64,000 bases of DNA, from the NCBI RefSeq assembly GCF_029168945.1, contig NC_083602.1:43647442-43711441 (forward strand). The letters run 5' to 3'. Positions 45,881-57,983 of the stretch are shown piece after piece. Position 1 is the first letter of the stretch; every line of letters begins with the position of its first letter. Below the pieces are notes generated by a model. It ran no database searches. It saw nothing but the letters and a program-made list of their open reading frames with translations, and was not told the DNA's origin. The stretch comes from Cannabis sativa (taxonomy: Eukaryota; Streptophyta; Magnoliopsida; Rosales; Cannabaceae). A program made the translations under genes and the position numbers.

Positions 45881-47251
45881 GTGTCAGACAGTGGGATGCT
45901 TTTCTATAAAGCCAGGGTTTGTGTTCCGAATAGTGTGGAACTTAGGAATGAGATCTTTGAGGAGGCTCATTCTACCCCGTATTCTCTGCATCCCGGCACC
46001 ACTAAGATGTACCAAGATTTGAAACCGTACTTCTGGTGGAGCGGTATGAAGAAGAATTTGGTAGAATTCGTATCGAGATGCCTCACTTGTCAGCAGATTA
46101 AGGCTGAACATCAGAGACCAGCAGGGTTGTTGCAGCCTCTAACTCTACCAGAATGGAAATGGGAGGATTTTACGATGGATTTTGTGGTCGGGTTACCTAG
46201 GACCACGGGTTTATTTGATTCCATCTGGGTAGTGGTGGATCGATTTACGAAATCTGCTCATTTTCTGTCGGTTAGAACAACATTTTCAGTGGATCAGTTG
46301 GCAGAACTGTATGTCAGAGAGATAGTAAGACTTCACGGGGTACCGAAGTCTATAGTTTCGGACAGGGATCCGAAGTTCACCTCCAAATTTCGGCAAAGTT
46401 TGCAACGGGCAATGGGTATGAAGCTGAAATTCAGTACAGCATTCCATCCTCAGACAGATGGTCAGTCTGAAAGGACAATTCAGATATTGGAGGACATGTT
46501 GAGAGCCTCTGTTATGGACTTTGAAGGCTCATGGAATAAGTATCTACCGTTGATAGAATTTTCTTACAACAACTGTTATCAGAGTACGATAGGGATGGCT
46601 CCCTATGAACTGTTATACGGTAGGAAATGTAGATCCCCTATCCACTGGGACGAGACAGGGGAGAGAAAATACCTAGGTCCAGAGTCAGTGCAGCGGACCA
46701 ATGAGGCGATAGAGAAGATAAAAGCTAGAATGCTTGCCTCACAGAGCAGACAGAAGAGTTACGCAGATCCGAAACACAGAGATGTTGAGTTCCAAGTAGG
46801 GGAACATGTGTTTTTACGGGTATCTCCGATGAAGGGGATTAAACGTTTCGGGAAAAGAGGCAAGTTATGCCCTAGATTTACAGGACCTTTCGAGATTCTC
46901 GAGAAGATAGGTCAAGTGGCATATCGGTTAGCATTGCCTCCAGCCTTATCAGCAGTTCACAACGTATTCCATGTCTCGATGTTGAGAAAATACGTTTCAG
47001 ATCCCTCTCATATACTCAGTTATGAGAGTCTTGAGCTACAGCCAGACATGACTTATGAGGAACAGCCAGTGCAGATCCTGGATAGAAAGGATAAAGTCCT
47101 TCGGAATAAGACCATAGCATTGGTCAAAGTTCTCTGGAGAAACAGCAAGGTGGAGGAAGCCACCTCGAAGCTAGAGTCAGATATGAGAGCTCAATATCCA
47201 GAGTTATTCAGGTTAGATTTCGGGGACGAAATCCTTTTAAGGGGGGGATAG
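45881..47251 (+). pseudogene. Integrase and chromodomain-like C-terminus
   Basis: A 456-codon open frame. HHCC zinc finger: EEAHSTPYSLHPGTTKMYQD and then CLTCQQIK. Catalytic core: FTMDFVVGLP, IVSDRDPKFTSKF, GQSERTIQILEDMLRA, the three acidic residues being present. A GPFEILEKIGQVAYRLALP segment precedes FHVSMLRKYV. The C-terminus (QILDRKDKVLRNKTIALVKV, then LWRNSKVEEATSKLESDM) is the chromodomain-like tail of chromoviruses; the usual Trp after EEAT reads Ser here. It ends at TAG 47249-47251, just before the 3' LTR. Confidence 0.95.
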
Positions 47252-47252
47252 T
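47239..47252 (+). other. Polypurine tract
   Basis: AAGGGGGGGATAGT lies directly before the 3' LTR at 47253, and overlaps the end of the integrase frame. Confidence 0.85.
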
Positions 47253-49533
47253 CGTAAAGCCCGCTTAGTTAATTTGGAAATTAGCAGTTGTTTATGATTA
47301 ATTATGAAATTATTTATAGCTATTTAAATAATTTATTATACTGTTATGTATGGAATTCATAAATGCATGGTTATGTTATTCAGTAGTTTTCATATTTTGC
47401 ATTTCCGGTGCCCGGTATTTTGGAACTCGGCGTTTGGCTCAGTAGAAATCACAACTTAGCATGTTATTAGTTTGGGACGGGTTTTAGACATTGGGAATGT
47501 CGGGAATGGCCGGGAATTTAGAATTTCCCAAAAATACCCCTTTAGTATGACTTATGTGATTTTATGGTGGAGGGGCAAAATGGTCTTTTTGCCCCATTAG
47601 TGTTTTGTCTTTTAGTGACTTGTTTATTTGAAAATAAATGTTATTTTATTTAAAACTTGGCTGAAATGAATAATGCATGTTAGTTTATTTCATTTTCTCT
47701 CTTTATCAAAAAAATCACAAACTTAGAAATAGGAAAAACCTCTCTCTTTTCCTTCTCATTTTCGGCTGGGTGCATGTGGTTCAAAGGCTGGGTTTTTCAT
47801 CAAAATTCAAGCTAGATTCATCATAACTTTGGAACTCTTGTTTGTGGTAAGTGTTTCTTAATTTTCCTCTTTTATTTTCTTGAAGAAAATGGTGAAAAGT
47901 TGAGTAAATGCATGCTTTTTGTGGTACTCGTTGCTATTCTTGTGTTTTGTTGTTGATTTCTGAGGTTTAAAGCATGTTTAATTGATGTTAATTGAGCTGT
48001 TTTGAAGCATGTTAGCTAGGTTGTGTGAAGCTTTGAGTTTTCTATGCAAAGTTATGATTTTTGAAAGAAATGGTTTAATTTGTTGCTGTGAAGTTGCTGG
48101 ATGTTCTTAGTTGTTTTCAGAGGGTTAGATGTGTTTGTTTATGTGGATTTAAGCTAGTGGAATGCATGATTAGGTGGTTTTGCTCAAGTTTGAGTTTAGA
48201 ACTCAAAGCTTGAGCTCCAATGGTGATTTTTGTTTCTGTGTATTCTGGGTTGTTTTGAGGCCTTAGAAATGTTCTAGGGAAGGTATAGAACAGGTCTGGA
48301 AAGTTTGAATCAATTTGGGGTTGAGTTGGTTGAGTTATGAAAATTTGAGTGTTGTTGCCTGCGAGGAACCGGAATTCCGGTTGTGCATCCGGAATTCCGG
48401 ATGAGGGTCCTGAATTTCCCAGAACCGGAATTCCGGTTGGGCAACCGGTCTACCGGTTGGGGAATTTTCAGAACCCGTGTTTTTCCTCGTTTTTATGTTT
48501 TAAGGGGTATTGCCATGCTTTTTATCGATAGGGAAACTTTTAGTTCCTAGTTTAAGTCCCCGGGAAGTGATTTAGCGTGTCACTTATAGTGTTGTGATTT
48601 TTATGGTTTAGGAGCCTGTAATCCGCCGCTCAGCTAAAGTTCCAGTCAGGTTGACCGGCACACCTGAATTCGGAATCCAGGTAAGATTAGTATAACAGTA
48701 TGCATATGTAGATTACATGTTTAGCGTGCATGTAGGAAGCCTATTAGATTACATTAGTTGTATATTGGCTTCGAACCATCCAACCATGTCACGTCGGTAC
48801 AGGCTGGAGTATGACCAGCAGCCGGAGTATGACCGGTTTGACCGATCAGGCTGACACTTGGTTGGTGGTTCCGTACTATTGACGTATCCTGTCGGTACAG
48901 GCTGGAGTATGACCAGCAGCCGGAGTATGACCGGTTCGACCGATCAGGAGGATATAGTAACACGTCGGTACAGGCTGGAGTATGACCAGCAGCCGGAGTA
49001 TGACCGGTTCGACCGATCAGGTTGTTACGTGTCAATAGTACCGTCCCTATGAACGTTCAGAACTCAGTACCATGTTGGACATGGCAGTAGTGGCTCAGTA
49101 TCGTGTTGGACACGGCAGTTAGAATTATGTATGAGTATTATTATGCTTTTCTTGCTGAGTCTGTCGACTCACAGTTCTACGTTTATGTGTAGGTAAAGGC
49201 AAGGCTAAAGCTGATGGACCGTGAGCGAGCTTGTGAAGATTGTACATGTCGGGGCGGTTAGGCCTGGAGCGTACGATCATCGGGACAGCGAGGCTGATTT
49301 TTGTAACTGGTCGTTAGACGACTTTTATTTTATGTAACAGTTAAACAGTTAAATCTTTTTGTAAATGATTTTATAATCGGGATCCCGAGTCTTTTGTAAT
49401 ATTGTTTTATAAGTTTAATTAAAAAGCAAAATTTTAATTAATCACGTTTTTCCATAAACCTCGTTGATTAGCAACGAGCTGCACAGTACATTTAAAAATC
49501 ACGTAATACGCCTATGGTAGTTAGGGTGTTGCA
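47253..49533 (+). repeat. 3' LTR of the chromovirus-type element
   Basis: 2281 bp, beginning CGTAAAGCCC (the 5' LTR has TGTAAAGCCC) and ending GGTGTTGCA (GGTGTTACA in the 5' LTR), so both ends carry one change. The palindromes are at 48367-48458 and the subrepeats at 48790-49022. The GTGTTGGACA unit occurs twice instead of three times. The exact CTGTG TSD on its right keeps the boundary secure. Confidence 0.95.
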
Positions 49534-50695
49534 CTGTGAGTTGGGAACCACTCGGCGAAAGATCTCGGTCTGTTAGGCCTATTGCAGTGAAGGCCTCTTT
49601 GAATAACAAATTCATAGAACTCCTGTTGTCAATCAAGACTCTGGCCACGATCTTATTGGCAATGGGAGTCTCTATGACCAAAGGGTCATGGTGAGGAAAA
49701 TGCACTGTCTTAGCGTCTTCTTCTACGAATGTAATGGGCTCCTTACGGGTAGTTCCTCCAATGTGGGGTCCTCCCGAGATCATAACCACTCTCCCATTAG
49801 GTCTTGGCGGCAGGCCAGGAATATGCTGGGCATCTCTGGGGGGAGCAACTGGGGCCAATGCTCCTGCTACACCCCCTGGCGCTCCTTGAGGCAAAGCTCC
49901 AGCCGCCTGAACCAGATTGAGATGGGGCAACCGGTTTTTGATCCACTCGTAGAGATGTCCCAATCGGATCAAGTTTTCGATCTCGTCTTTGAGATTTTTG
50001 CATTCATTGGTGTTGTGCCCAATGTCATTGTGGTACTCACATCTCTTATTGGGGTCTCTTCAGGAGCTGTCTTTGTACAGAGGAGGCGGTCTCCGGTAGT
50101 GCGTATTTTGCCTGGTATCAAAATATACACGTTCTTGGAAGTCCGTTAACTCCGTGTATTGGGTATATTGGGGAGTATAACCCCTTTTCTGCCGCTTATC
50201 CTCCGTCCGGCTGCTGCCTTTAGACGACCTCTTGCTCCGAGAGCCTTGAGAAGGACCAGCTAAGCTTGCGGCCGGAGCGCTATGCGACGGGGCTTGTCCA
50301 TTTATCCCCGAGGGATTTCCAAAGTGGGAAGATGTGGGGGCTAAGGCCTGGCCTTGATTATATCCGGGAGTAGCAGAAAATTGTATGCCGCTCATTGGTG
50401 GAGCTGCTGCCAGCAAAGTGCCTGGGAGCTGAGCTCCTGGTACATATCCTTCTATCTCGGTGGGATAGTATCCCCCATAGGCCATTATTTGGGCCTCTTC
50501 CAGGTTGATATATTTTTGGACTCTCTTCTGGAAATCTTGAAGGTTGGAAGCTCCTTCTTGCTGTAACTCGTTCCAAAAGGGAGTCCCTGTACGGATGCCC
50601 GCTTGAAGAAGAGCGAGTTGTTGTCCGTCATCGACTTTCTTGGTTTTTGAGGCTTCTTCCTTGAACCTCTTTATGAAATTCTTCAACGTCTCCGT
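49534..50695 (-). pseudogene. Tat-lineage gypsy gag and protease
   Basis: The reverse strand reads gag (ETLKNFIKRFKEEASKTKKV, then GTPFWNELQQEG and NLQDFQKRVQKYINLEEAQ) and an RS-rich segment (RSKRSSKGSSRTEDKRQKRG) that may be nucleocapsid-like. A proline/alanine-rich spacer and the protease region (IVARVLIDNRSSMNLLFKEA) follow. The usual D-N-G-S-S box has Arg for Gly. A frame change near 50060 separates gag and protease. The far end is cut at 50695 by copia LTR sequence, so the gag N-terminus is missing. At 49534 it meets the nested chromovirus; the continuation is at 40185. Confidence 0.92.
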
Positions 50696-51569
50696 TGTTG
50701 GGTTTTGTGCCCTAAATAAAACCCATTTCAATATAATCAGATTTACTTAATAATAAAGATTAGAAATAACATTTTATGTTGCATGGTTCAAATGATTTAT
50801 TTCATGATTATATACATATAATGTATGAATTCTTTTTAAGTCCAGAACATACGAATTTGTTAAAGATTATAGTGTTGTCAGTACAGTGGAATATAATCTT
50901 AATTATATGTTCGAAATTTTATTCGCTGATTTGTCAGAACACTGGATTTAGACTGACATGGTATAATCAGCGATCGGTATTCTTACACCTTGGAAAAGTG
51001 TTATGTCCTTTCCAGGACATTGGCAAAGTTTACCAGTATCGAATGTATGGAGTATACATCAGAAGGGACCGATATTGAACTTTGATTAGATATATTAAAA
51101 CTTACCGTAATATCTATTCAATTCAATATCACCTGTTGATCCTAGATTAAATGATCTTAATCCTGATATGGTTAGGTTCGATCTCAAAGTTCAATATCAG
51201 TCCCTTCCGATGTATACTCCGTACATCCGATGCTGGTAAACTTTGCCAATGTCCTGGAAAGGACATAACACTTATCCAAGGTGTAAGAATACCTATCGCT
51301 GATTATCATGTCAGTCTAAATCCAGTGAACTGACAAATCAGGGAATAAACTTTCGAACATATAATTAAGATTATATTCCACTGTATTGACAACACTATAA
51401 TCATTAACAAATTGATATGTTCTGGACTTAAATAGAATTCATACATTATGTAAATAATCATGAAATAAATCATGTGAACCATGCAACATTAAATGTTATT
51501 TCTGATCTTTATTAATAAGTAAATATGATTATATTGAAATGAGTTTTATTTAGGGCATAAAACCCAACA
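50696..51569. repeat. Palindromic pair of partial copia LTRs (foldback)
   Basis: 50696 starts TGTTGGGTTTTGTGCCC in plus orientation and follows the LTR for about 490 bp. After TTCGATCTCAA (about 51187) it continues with the reverse complement of the LTR start region, ending AACCCAACA at 51569. The arms 50696-51084 and 51185-51569 pair over about 385-389 bp around a spacer of 100 bp. The junction word TCAA is present in both parental sequences. The right half is the 3' LTR start of the minus-strand element that follows, since it abuts AACTCCCACTTGC, the complement of its polypurine tract. Confidence 0.93.
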
Positions 51570-54060
51570 AACTCCCACTTGCACTAATATAAAACAAAAT
51601 GTGCATTTCAAATAATCTCAACACCTTGATATACAAATCAAGTGTAGTAGTAGTAAACTCCTCGTAATAGGATCTGAAAGGTTAAATTAAATACAACCTT
51701 TTCTCCACCATTACTCTTCCTTAATCACAAAATCCTTGATAATGTGAAATTCCTCTCTATATGTCTACTCTTTTGGGATACTGGATTCTATACCTTTGGC
51801 AACTACTTTTGGTTAATCAGGAAATTAACACTAGTAGTTAAGACAGGTTGGAATGGTGCCACAATTGCATAGAACTTTCCTAGGACTGAATAAGTACCTT
51901 TCCTGCAACTTTAACATTCAATCTCTCTCTGGTAGACCTAGAGATTTAAGATAGGTTTTTACACTTCTCCAAAATCACTACTCCACCCCAGAGTAATCAC
52001 CATTTTATCAGCAGACTTTCTAGCACAAAGGCAAGTCTTGTAATCTGATGTGGTGTAGTCTAAGAGTTTTAAACACACCCTTATTGACTAACATATAGTT
52101 CCTCTTCTTAATCTTAAGATTTACTTGATTGTCTTCCAATGTTCTTCTCCTGGATTAATCTGATACCTACTCATTACTCCCACTCAACAGCAGGTGTCTG
52201 GTCTAAGGCATACTAAAGCATATCTGAGACCTCTCACTGTTGATTTAAGAAATTCTTTCATGGCTTTATCTTTTCTGGAATAGTTGAGACTTTTCTTTAG
52301 ATAAATAAAATCTATGTCTAAGAAGTTGAGAAGCTTCTATAGATTCCATTAGAAAGAAAATTGCTTCAACATCTTACTAAAGTAAGTTGCTTGCATTAGA
52401 GTAAGTAATTACCAGGTATACCACAAGCCATGATTTAGATAAACTCAAACCTATAATACTAGGAATAGGAAGTTTTGTTAAGTCCATTGAATAGACTTAT
52501 TAACGAAAATTTCCTTTTATGTCCTTGTAATAGAAAAACTTAAGGTTACTCCATGTGAATGGATCAAACCATAGTTCTATTGGCTTTTCTTCTTAGTTTC
52601 TTATCTTGACAATCCATTACTTGTTTAAACTCACAATGGATTTTAATCACTAGTGTCTTCCAAGTCATAAGAAGGTGAGTTCCTAGAAACTCTCCCACTA
52701 CGACAAGGTACCGTGAATTATGTCTAAGAAAACTAAATGGTATTGACCTCTTCGGTTGTGTTAAGACAACAGAGGCAGTGGGATCATCATATGTAGAATA
52801 AGATGATAGAGCACTTATGGAATCAAAAGAAAAATATCTCCTTTATTTGCTACTTTATTTTCAGACTTAGTCATTTTTCTTAGAAAAGTTGTATTTGTTT
52901 AAACAAACACTTTCTTATCTAATGACTATGGGATGGTCCACCCCTAATCACTTAGAATAGCTAAAAAACCATGGTTAACAGTTCTAGCTTTTCTTAAGAT
53001 TTTTATTAGGTCATCCATGAATCTAGTAATGATTTACATTAAGTATACAACCATTACATCATTCTGAATTTGTATTACCATAGAAGGATTTAGGCAATGA
53101 CTAGTAACTAATCATCAATATGCAAATCGAAATTTCTGGGGAGGTAAGTTTGGATATAATTCAAAAATCAAATTAATGATCTTTGAACTGCATATCTACT
53201 AACTATTTCTCCACCCCTATCAGTTCGCAAGATCTTTAACCACTTACCTTAATGGTTAATCACCGTTGCTAGAAATTTATGACATTTTTCAAACATTTCA
53301 AATTTCTTTGCATAAGGTATAATCTAGAGTTATCGTTTTAAGAATACAACGAAAAACTCGTATCCACCCTTGAATGTACATCCATTCGCGAATGAGATGA
53401 ACAACTTTCAGTGGATATAGGCATATTAACTCTTTGCAGAGATTGATCTTGTCAAAACCACTATGAACAAGATACAAATGCCATAGATTAAAAAAAATGT
53501 GTGGTTGTGTCTTTTTGATGACTTAGGTTAAGTTACTTCAAAGAGTTCTTAGAATAGTGCAAGTGGATCCTTGTCACAGAATACTAAACTCATATTCCAT
53601 ACAGTTTGAATCGATTGATAGAAAATGGATATTAAACACTTGTGAAAGTGAAAGACTTAAATTTATACCAAATATACATGAGTAATTCTTTCTTGGACCA
53701 CCACTACTAATTTTAACTCTAAGTCAGATTTTCCCATACAAGTAGGAGATTCTAAGATTGAAGATTTATATCATTTTGGGATAGAATTGCGGGAATATAA
53801 TCATATGCGTCATTAAATTTCTTAAGAGAAAATAGTTTGACATGAAATGATTTATAGACCATTCATCCAATGATATGGTATTAAGCTAATTCGAAATGAA
53901 TAAGCTAAGAGGAATTAGGATAATTTCGTTTTTAAATAAGAATCCAACGATGCTTCGATTAGCGAGAGACAAAGTAATCTTATTTATACAATCTTCTTGT
54001 TTCATATTGTGAATACTAGTCTAAGGTGTCATCAATTGATGAACAGCTAGATGTTGCATT
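51570..54060 (-). pseudogene. Degraded copia pol of the minus-strand element
   Basis: 51570-52995 corresponds to the RT/RNase H remnant at 17781-19195, read in reverse. 53000-54060 continues upstream into what should be RT and integrase, but no motif survives clearly and stops occur in all frames. The order is therefore inferred from position rather than seen motifs. CTCCCACTTGC at 51572-51582 is the complement of the polypurine tract. Confidence 0.55.
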
Positions 54061-54333
54061 TACAATATTTATCTTTCGAGATCTAACACAATTATGTATG
54101 TCTAATGGTGAAAATCCATTAGGGATTTGTCCCATTAAAACAACAAAACATGTTAGACCAACAATGAAGATTCGAAATTAAACTACAATTTAATAACAGA
54201 AAATAACATGGTTCAATATAAATTCATACACAATTCAGAAATTATCAAACATATAGCAAATAACAAAGACATGTGAAAATACAAAACAAGCACATCTTAA
54301 ATAATTTCTAAGGTTTCCAACAAACTAATACAG

Positions 54334-54560
54334 TGTCCCGGTAGGCCAGAGTCAAAGTATCATTCATTGAATAGAGTTGTCAGCTCATCTAAAATGCAAA
54401 CCATTCTACCAACCTTTTATTCGATCAAAATAAGAATCCAACGTTGTCCCGGTAGGCGAGAGTCAAGGTTATTCTCATTTTATGAGCTTCCACCATTGTT
54501 TCATGTTTTATAAGTTTATCTCTAAGTAGTCATCGTAGGGGAGAGTCTAATAGAGACGAA
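54334..54560. repeat. Repeated GTCCCGGTAGGC.AGAGTCAA units
   Basis: GTCCCGGTAGGCCAGAGTCAA at 54334 and GTCCCGGTAGGCGAGAGTCAA at 54446 are near-identical and are followed by similar sequence. GTAGGGGAGAGTCTAATAG at about 54533 is a third, decayed member. CCAACAATGAAGATTCGAA (54160) and CCAACAATGGAGATCGAA (54686) form a similar pair around them. The function is unknown; it lies between the pol remnant and the AT-rich block. Confidence 0.7.
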
Positions 54561-54699
54561 AACGTACAAAACACTTATCAAATGAGATCTTACGGTGTTA
54601 AATGCGTTCAACGAATAACCATCCATAAGGGGGACGACGTCTAGCGTCTCGAGGTTATATTGAAAACATTTAACTATTGTAAGACCAACAATGGAGATC

Positions 54700-57600
54700 G
54701 AATGTCCTAATAATATTAAAGCTCATTATTTTAAAAACAATGTATTTTCTTCTAATATTTATTTTAATCAATTTATTTTAAATATATATTTATTTAATTA
54801 AAATTTCCAATTTAGAATGAAAAATTCGAAATATAAATTTTAATTTAATATTTATAAATTTTACATAGATGGATATGAAAATAGCATGAATTATTTCCAT
54901 CTTAGTAATAATTTTCAATAAATATTTAGAAAAATATTCAATTTAAGTTGTGACAAAATTAATTTAAATTAATTTACAATTCAAATTTAATTTTCTATAA
55001 ATATACATTGCGTTTCGAAAAATTGAAGTATTTAAGAATACTATTTTCGAAAAAATGCTTTAAAATAAAATAAAAATAAATTATGGAAAAATTATTCTAA
55101 TTTAATGTTAGCCCAAAATTAATTAATAAAATTAATTTACAACAAAAAATATAATTTTCATATTTAATTAAATATATAAGAAAAATTTAAAATATTTAAG
55201 TATCATGATGAAAATCAACTTAAATATTAATTTTCTATTTAATTAAATACACTAGAAAAATACTTCAAGCAAAAACAGATAATATCTATCTACATTTTCA
55301 TTGACTAATTAATTCATTTTCTAATTAAATATATTTTACTTCATTTATTTTAATTAATCATTAAATGAAAAAATTATTGATTTAAGTTGGTCCAAAATTA
55401 AAATAAATAATTTACAACTTTAATCTATTTTTCAAATAAAATTCGAAATTTGTGCATTTAAGAAATGCAATTTCGAAATTGTGGAAAAAGATTAATAAAA
55501 TAAAATAAAATATATTTTGAAAATTATTCAAATTTAAGTTATATGAAATAATATTTCAAACTTAAAATAATTTTCAATTTTAATTAAATAACATGAAAAT
55601 AATAATATTTAAGTATCATGATGAAAATCAACTTAAATATTTAAATTTTCAATTTAATTAAATGTATTAATTTCAAGAAATAAATAATTAATTATAGAGG
55701 AGACTTAATTATTAATTCTATTTTAATACTAGGAAAAATATACTTAACTTAGATTGTACCAAAATTAATTATTAAACAATTAATTTCACAATCTATGATA
55801 TTTTCCTAATTAAATATTAGAAAAAATAACTAGTTCTAGAAATAACTATCTAGAATTATTTCATTTACTAAGTGTTTTTTCTAAAATTAACTTTAAAATA
55901 TTAAATGAAAAATAAAATTTCATATTTTTAAAAGTTAATTATGTTGCTAATTCAATTTTAATTAGGTTAGACTAATATAATTAACCTAATACAATTATTT
56001 AAATAAGGCAAATGGGCCTTCACAATTGGGGTAGTTCATGTGAGGGGGAGTTGGGTTCAGTATGTCGTACCCACTTCTATTGGCCCCCAACTCTCACACA
56101 AGGCCCAAAAGAGAGGAATTTAACCTTTAAATAAACAATTGTTATTCATTGAATAAGCCCAAATCTAATTGGGCCTAAATAAATTTACTTATATCAAAAT
56201 TTATTTTAGCAACCTAATCTATTTACTTAGTAAAACTTAAATGGGCTTCCTATATGCATCTAAGCCCAAAAGCAAACATATAGGCTCACACAGGTCAAAA
56301 GATTTGGATGGGCCCTATCATGTTACTAGGTTTACACAGATGAAAGAAATTGTAAAATTTACCTGTTACAAATTATTTATAAGATCTATTGACAATTGGA
56401 CTATGATTAAAATCAGATCATTGGATCTGTCAACAAGTTAATCATAGCAATTTAGATCAAATAAATAATAGGTTTGTAAAAAAAATTTTGAGTACATAAT
56501 AATGTAATCATAAATACAAACAATAATTGATCTGGAATATCTTGAAAGTAAGATAAAATATCTCAATTTTAAAATTTAAAATAAAATAAAATTTTAAAAT
56601 AAATATCTTAACTAGAATTCAAATTTAGGTTGTTAGAGAATATATGAAAAAATTCAAAATTCAACAAACTCCTAAATTTTATAAATTCTAACAAAAAATC
56701 AAAAATATCTAACCAATTTTTCAAATATCAAGTTTATTCAAAATTTAAATTTATTTAAAATTTCTAATAAAATAATATAATATAATATCTTGAATTTTAA
56801 ATTTAGATATTTTATTATATTCTGAGTCTTATAATTTAATAAATTTAAATATTACATAAATAAACTAATTGAAAAATAAGATATTTTATATGGTTAGAAT
56901 ATTTTAAAAAAATAATAAAATAATAAGTTTGAAAAATTTATGGTTTGAAACCCTAAAATATCTATTCAAACTAAACTAACCAATTTTTTAAATCTTCATG
57001 TTATTTTTGCCAAAATATAATTTTAATAAAAAATGTCTAATAAGATAAAATGTTAAACCTAACATATTCCTAATCTTATAATTTTAATTAATAAAATATA
57101 TTTTGAAAATAACAAATTTGAAAAAGATATGAAATGGTTAGCAAATTTTGAAATTAGTACAAGATTATTTTTAAAAGATAATATTTTAATATCAAAGTAA
57201 GATCATTAAAAATTTTATAAAAAATAATATCTGATCTTATAATTAAAATAAATAAAATAATCTAAAGTTTCAAAATTTACCATAAGGCTCCTTTGTGAGA
57301 AATCAAATTTTCAAAATTCAAAGCCTACTAATATCAGAAACTAATTTTAATTAATTAAAAAATTAATAAGAATTAATTTTATTCTGACAATTAGATTTTT
57401 AATTGAAAATGTAGATTCTACACAAAATTCTACCAAAATTTGGCTTTTGTTTCAATGAAAAACGATTTTTGAATCAAAAGTTATGACGAAAATAAAATTG
57501 GTGCACAGGGGTATGCATTGCATACCCCTGCGCCCGCGGAATCAAGAGGATGGCCGAGATTTGAGGCTGCATGCAGCCTACTTGACCGAGGGAGCTCGGC

Positions 57601-57960
57601 AGGACTCGTCTTCAGACAGCTGGTGTCCGAGTTTCCTCGGTCAGGATGTCTGAAACCGCGTGGAAATGCTGAGTTACCTTATGTGCACGCGCGTGTGTGC
57701 AACCCGATTTCAGATATTTTCGTTCAACTTCAAAAAATTATAACTAATTCATAAAAAATCCAAAGTAGGTTCTGTAAAAGCCTAAATTTATTAATTTTTT
57801 GTCTACTTTCCAGAAAGAATAATTCCAGATCGAAATAAAAAATATTTCAGTAACATATATTGCGATTTCTAAACTATCATCAAATAAGCACATAAACCAC
57901 ATGAAACCATCCAAATCAACATATAACATCGTTTAAATTCATATTTCATGAAATTAAATC
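54700..57960. other. AT-rich non-coding interior with diffuse repeats
   Basis: Very AT-rich, no ORF of interest. AAGTATCATGATGAAAATCA recurs at about 55198 and 55610, 412 bp apart, and related words (TTTAAGTTG..CAAAATTAA) at about 54945, 55383 and 55748 suggest an old 400-bp-scale repeat. A short GC-balanced stretch (57500-57720) and a GTGAG..CTCAC hairpin region (56040-56097) interrupt it. Long non-coding interiors are typical of large retrotransposon derivatives. Confidence 0.55.
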
Positions 57961-57983
57961 ATTACCATGGCTCTGAGGCTAGT
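57961..57983 (-). other. Primer-binding site region of the minus-strand copia element
   Basis: Reverse-complemented, the bases beside the LTR end include TCAGAGCCATGGTAAT, matching the 3' part of the usual TGGTATCAGAGCCATGG site. The first bases (ACTAGCC) are changed. Confidence 0.7.

Larger units (their letters stand above)
40186..49533 (+). mobile_element. Ty3/gypsy chromovirus-type element (Tekay/Del-like), nested
   Basis: 5' LTR 40186-42498, primer-binding site, gag, protease-RT-RNase H, integrase with a chromodomain-like end, polypurine tract, 3' LTR 47253-49533. The flanks CTGTG at 40181-40185 and 49534-49538 are an exact 5-bp TSD. LTRs longer than 2 kb and the C-terminal segment suit the Tekay/Del clade. 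The coding region is broken by TAG/TGA/TAA stops, a frameshift in gag and a deletion across the protease active site, so it is non-autonomous. The two LTRs differ at few positions, so insertion is fairly recent. It lies in the protease part of a Tat element. Confidence 0.96.

Noticed and set aside
49688..50149. Plus-strand ORF of 153 codons
   Set aside because: Antisense shadow of the Tat gag-protease frame, which has clear family motifs.
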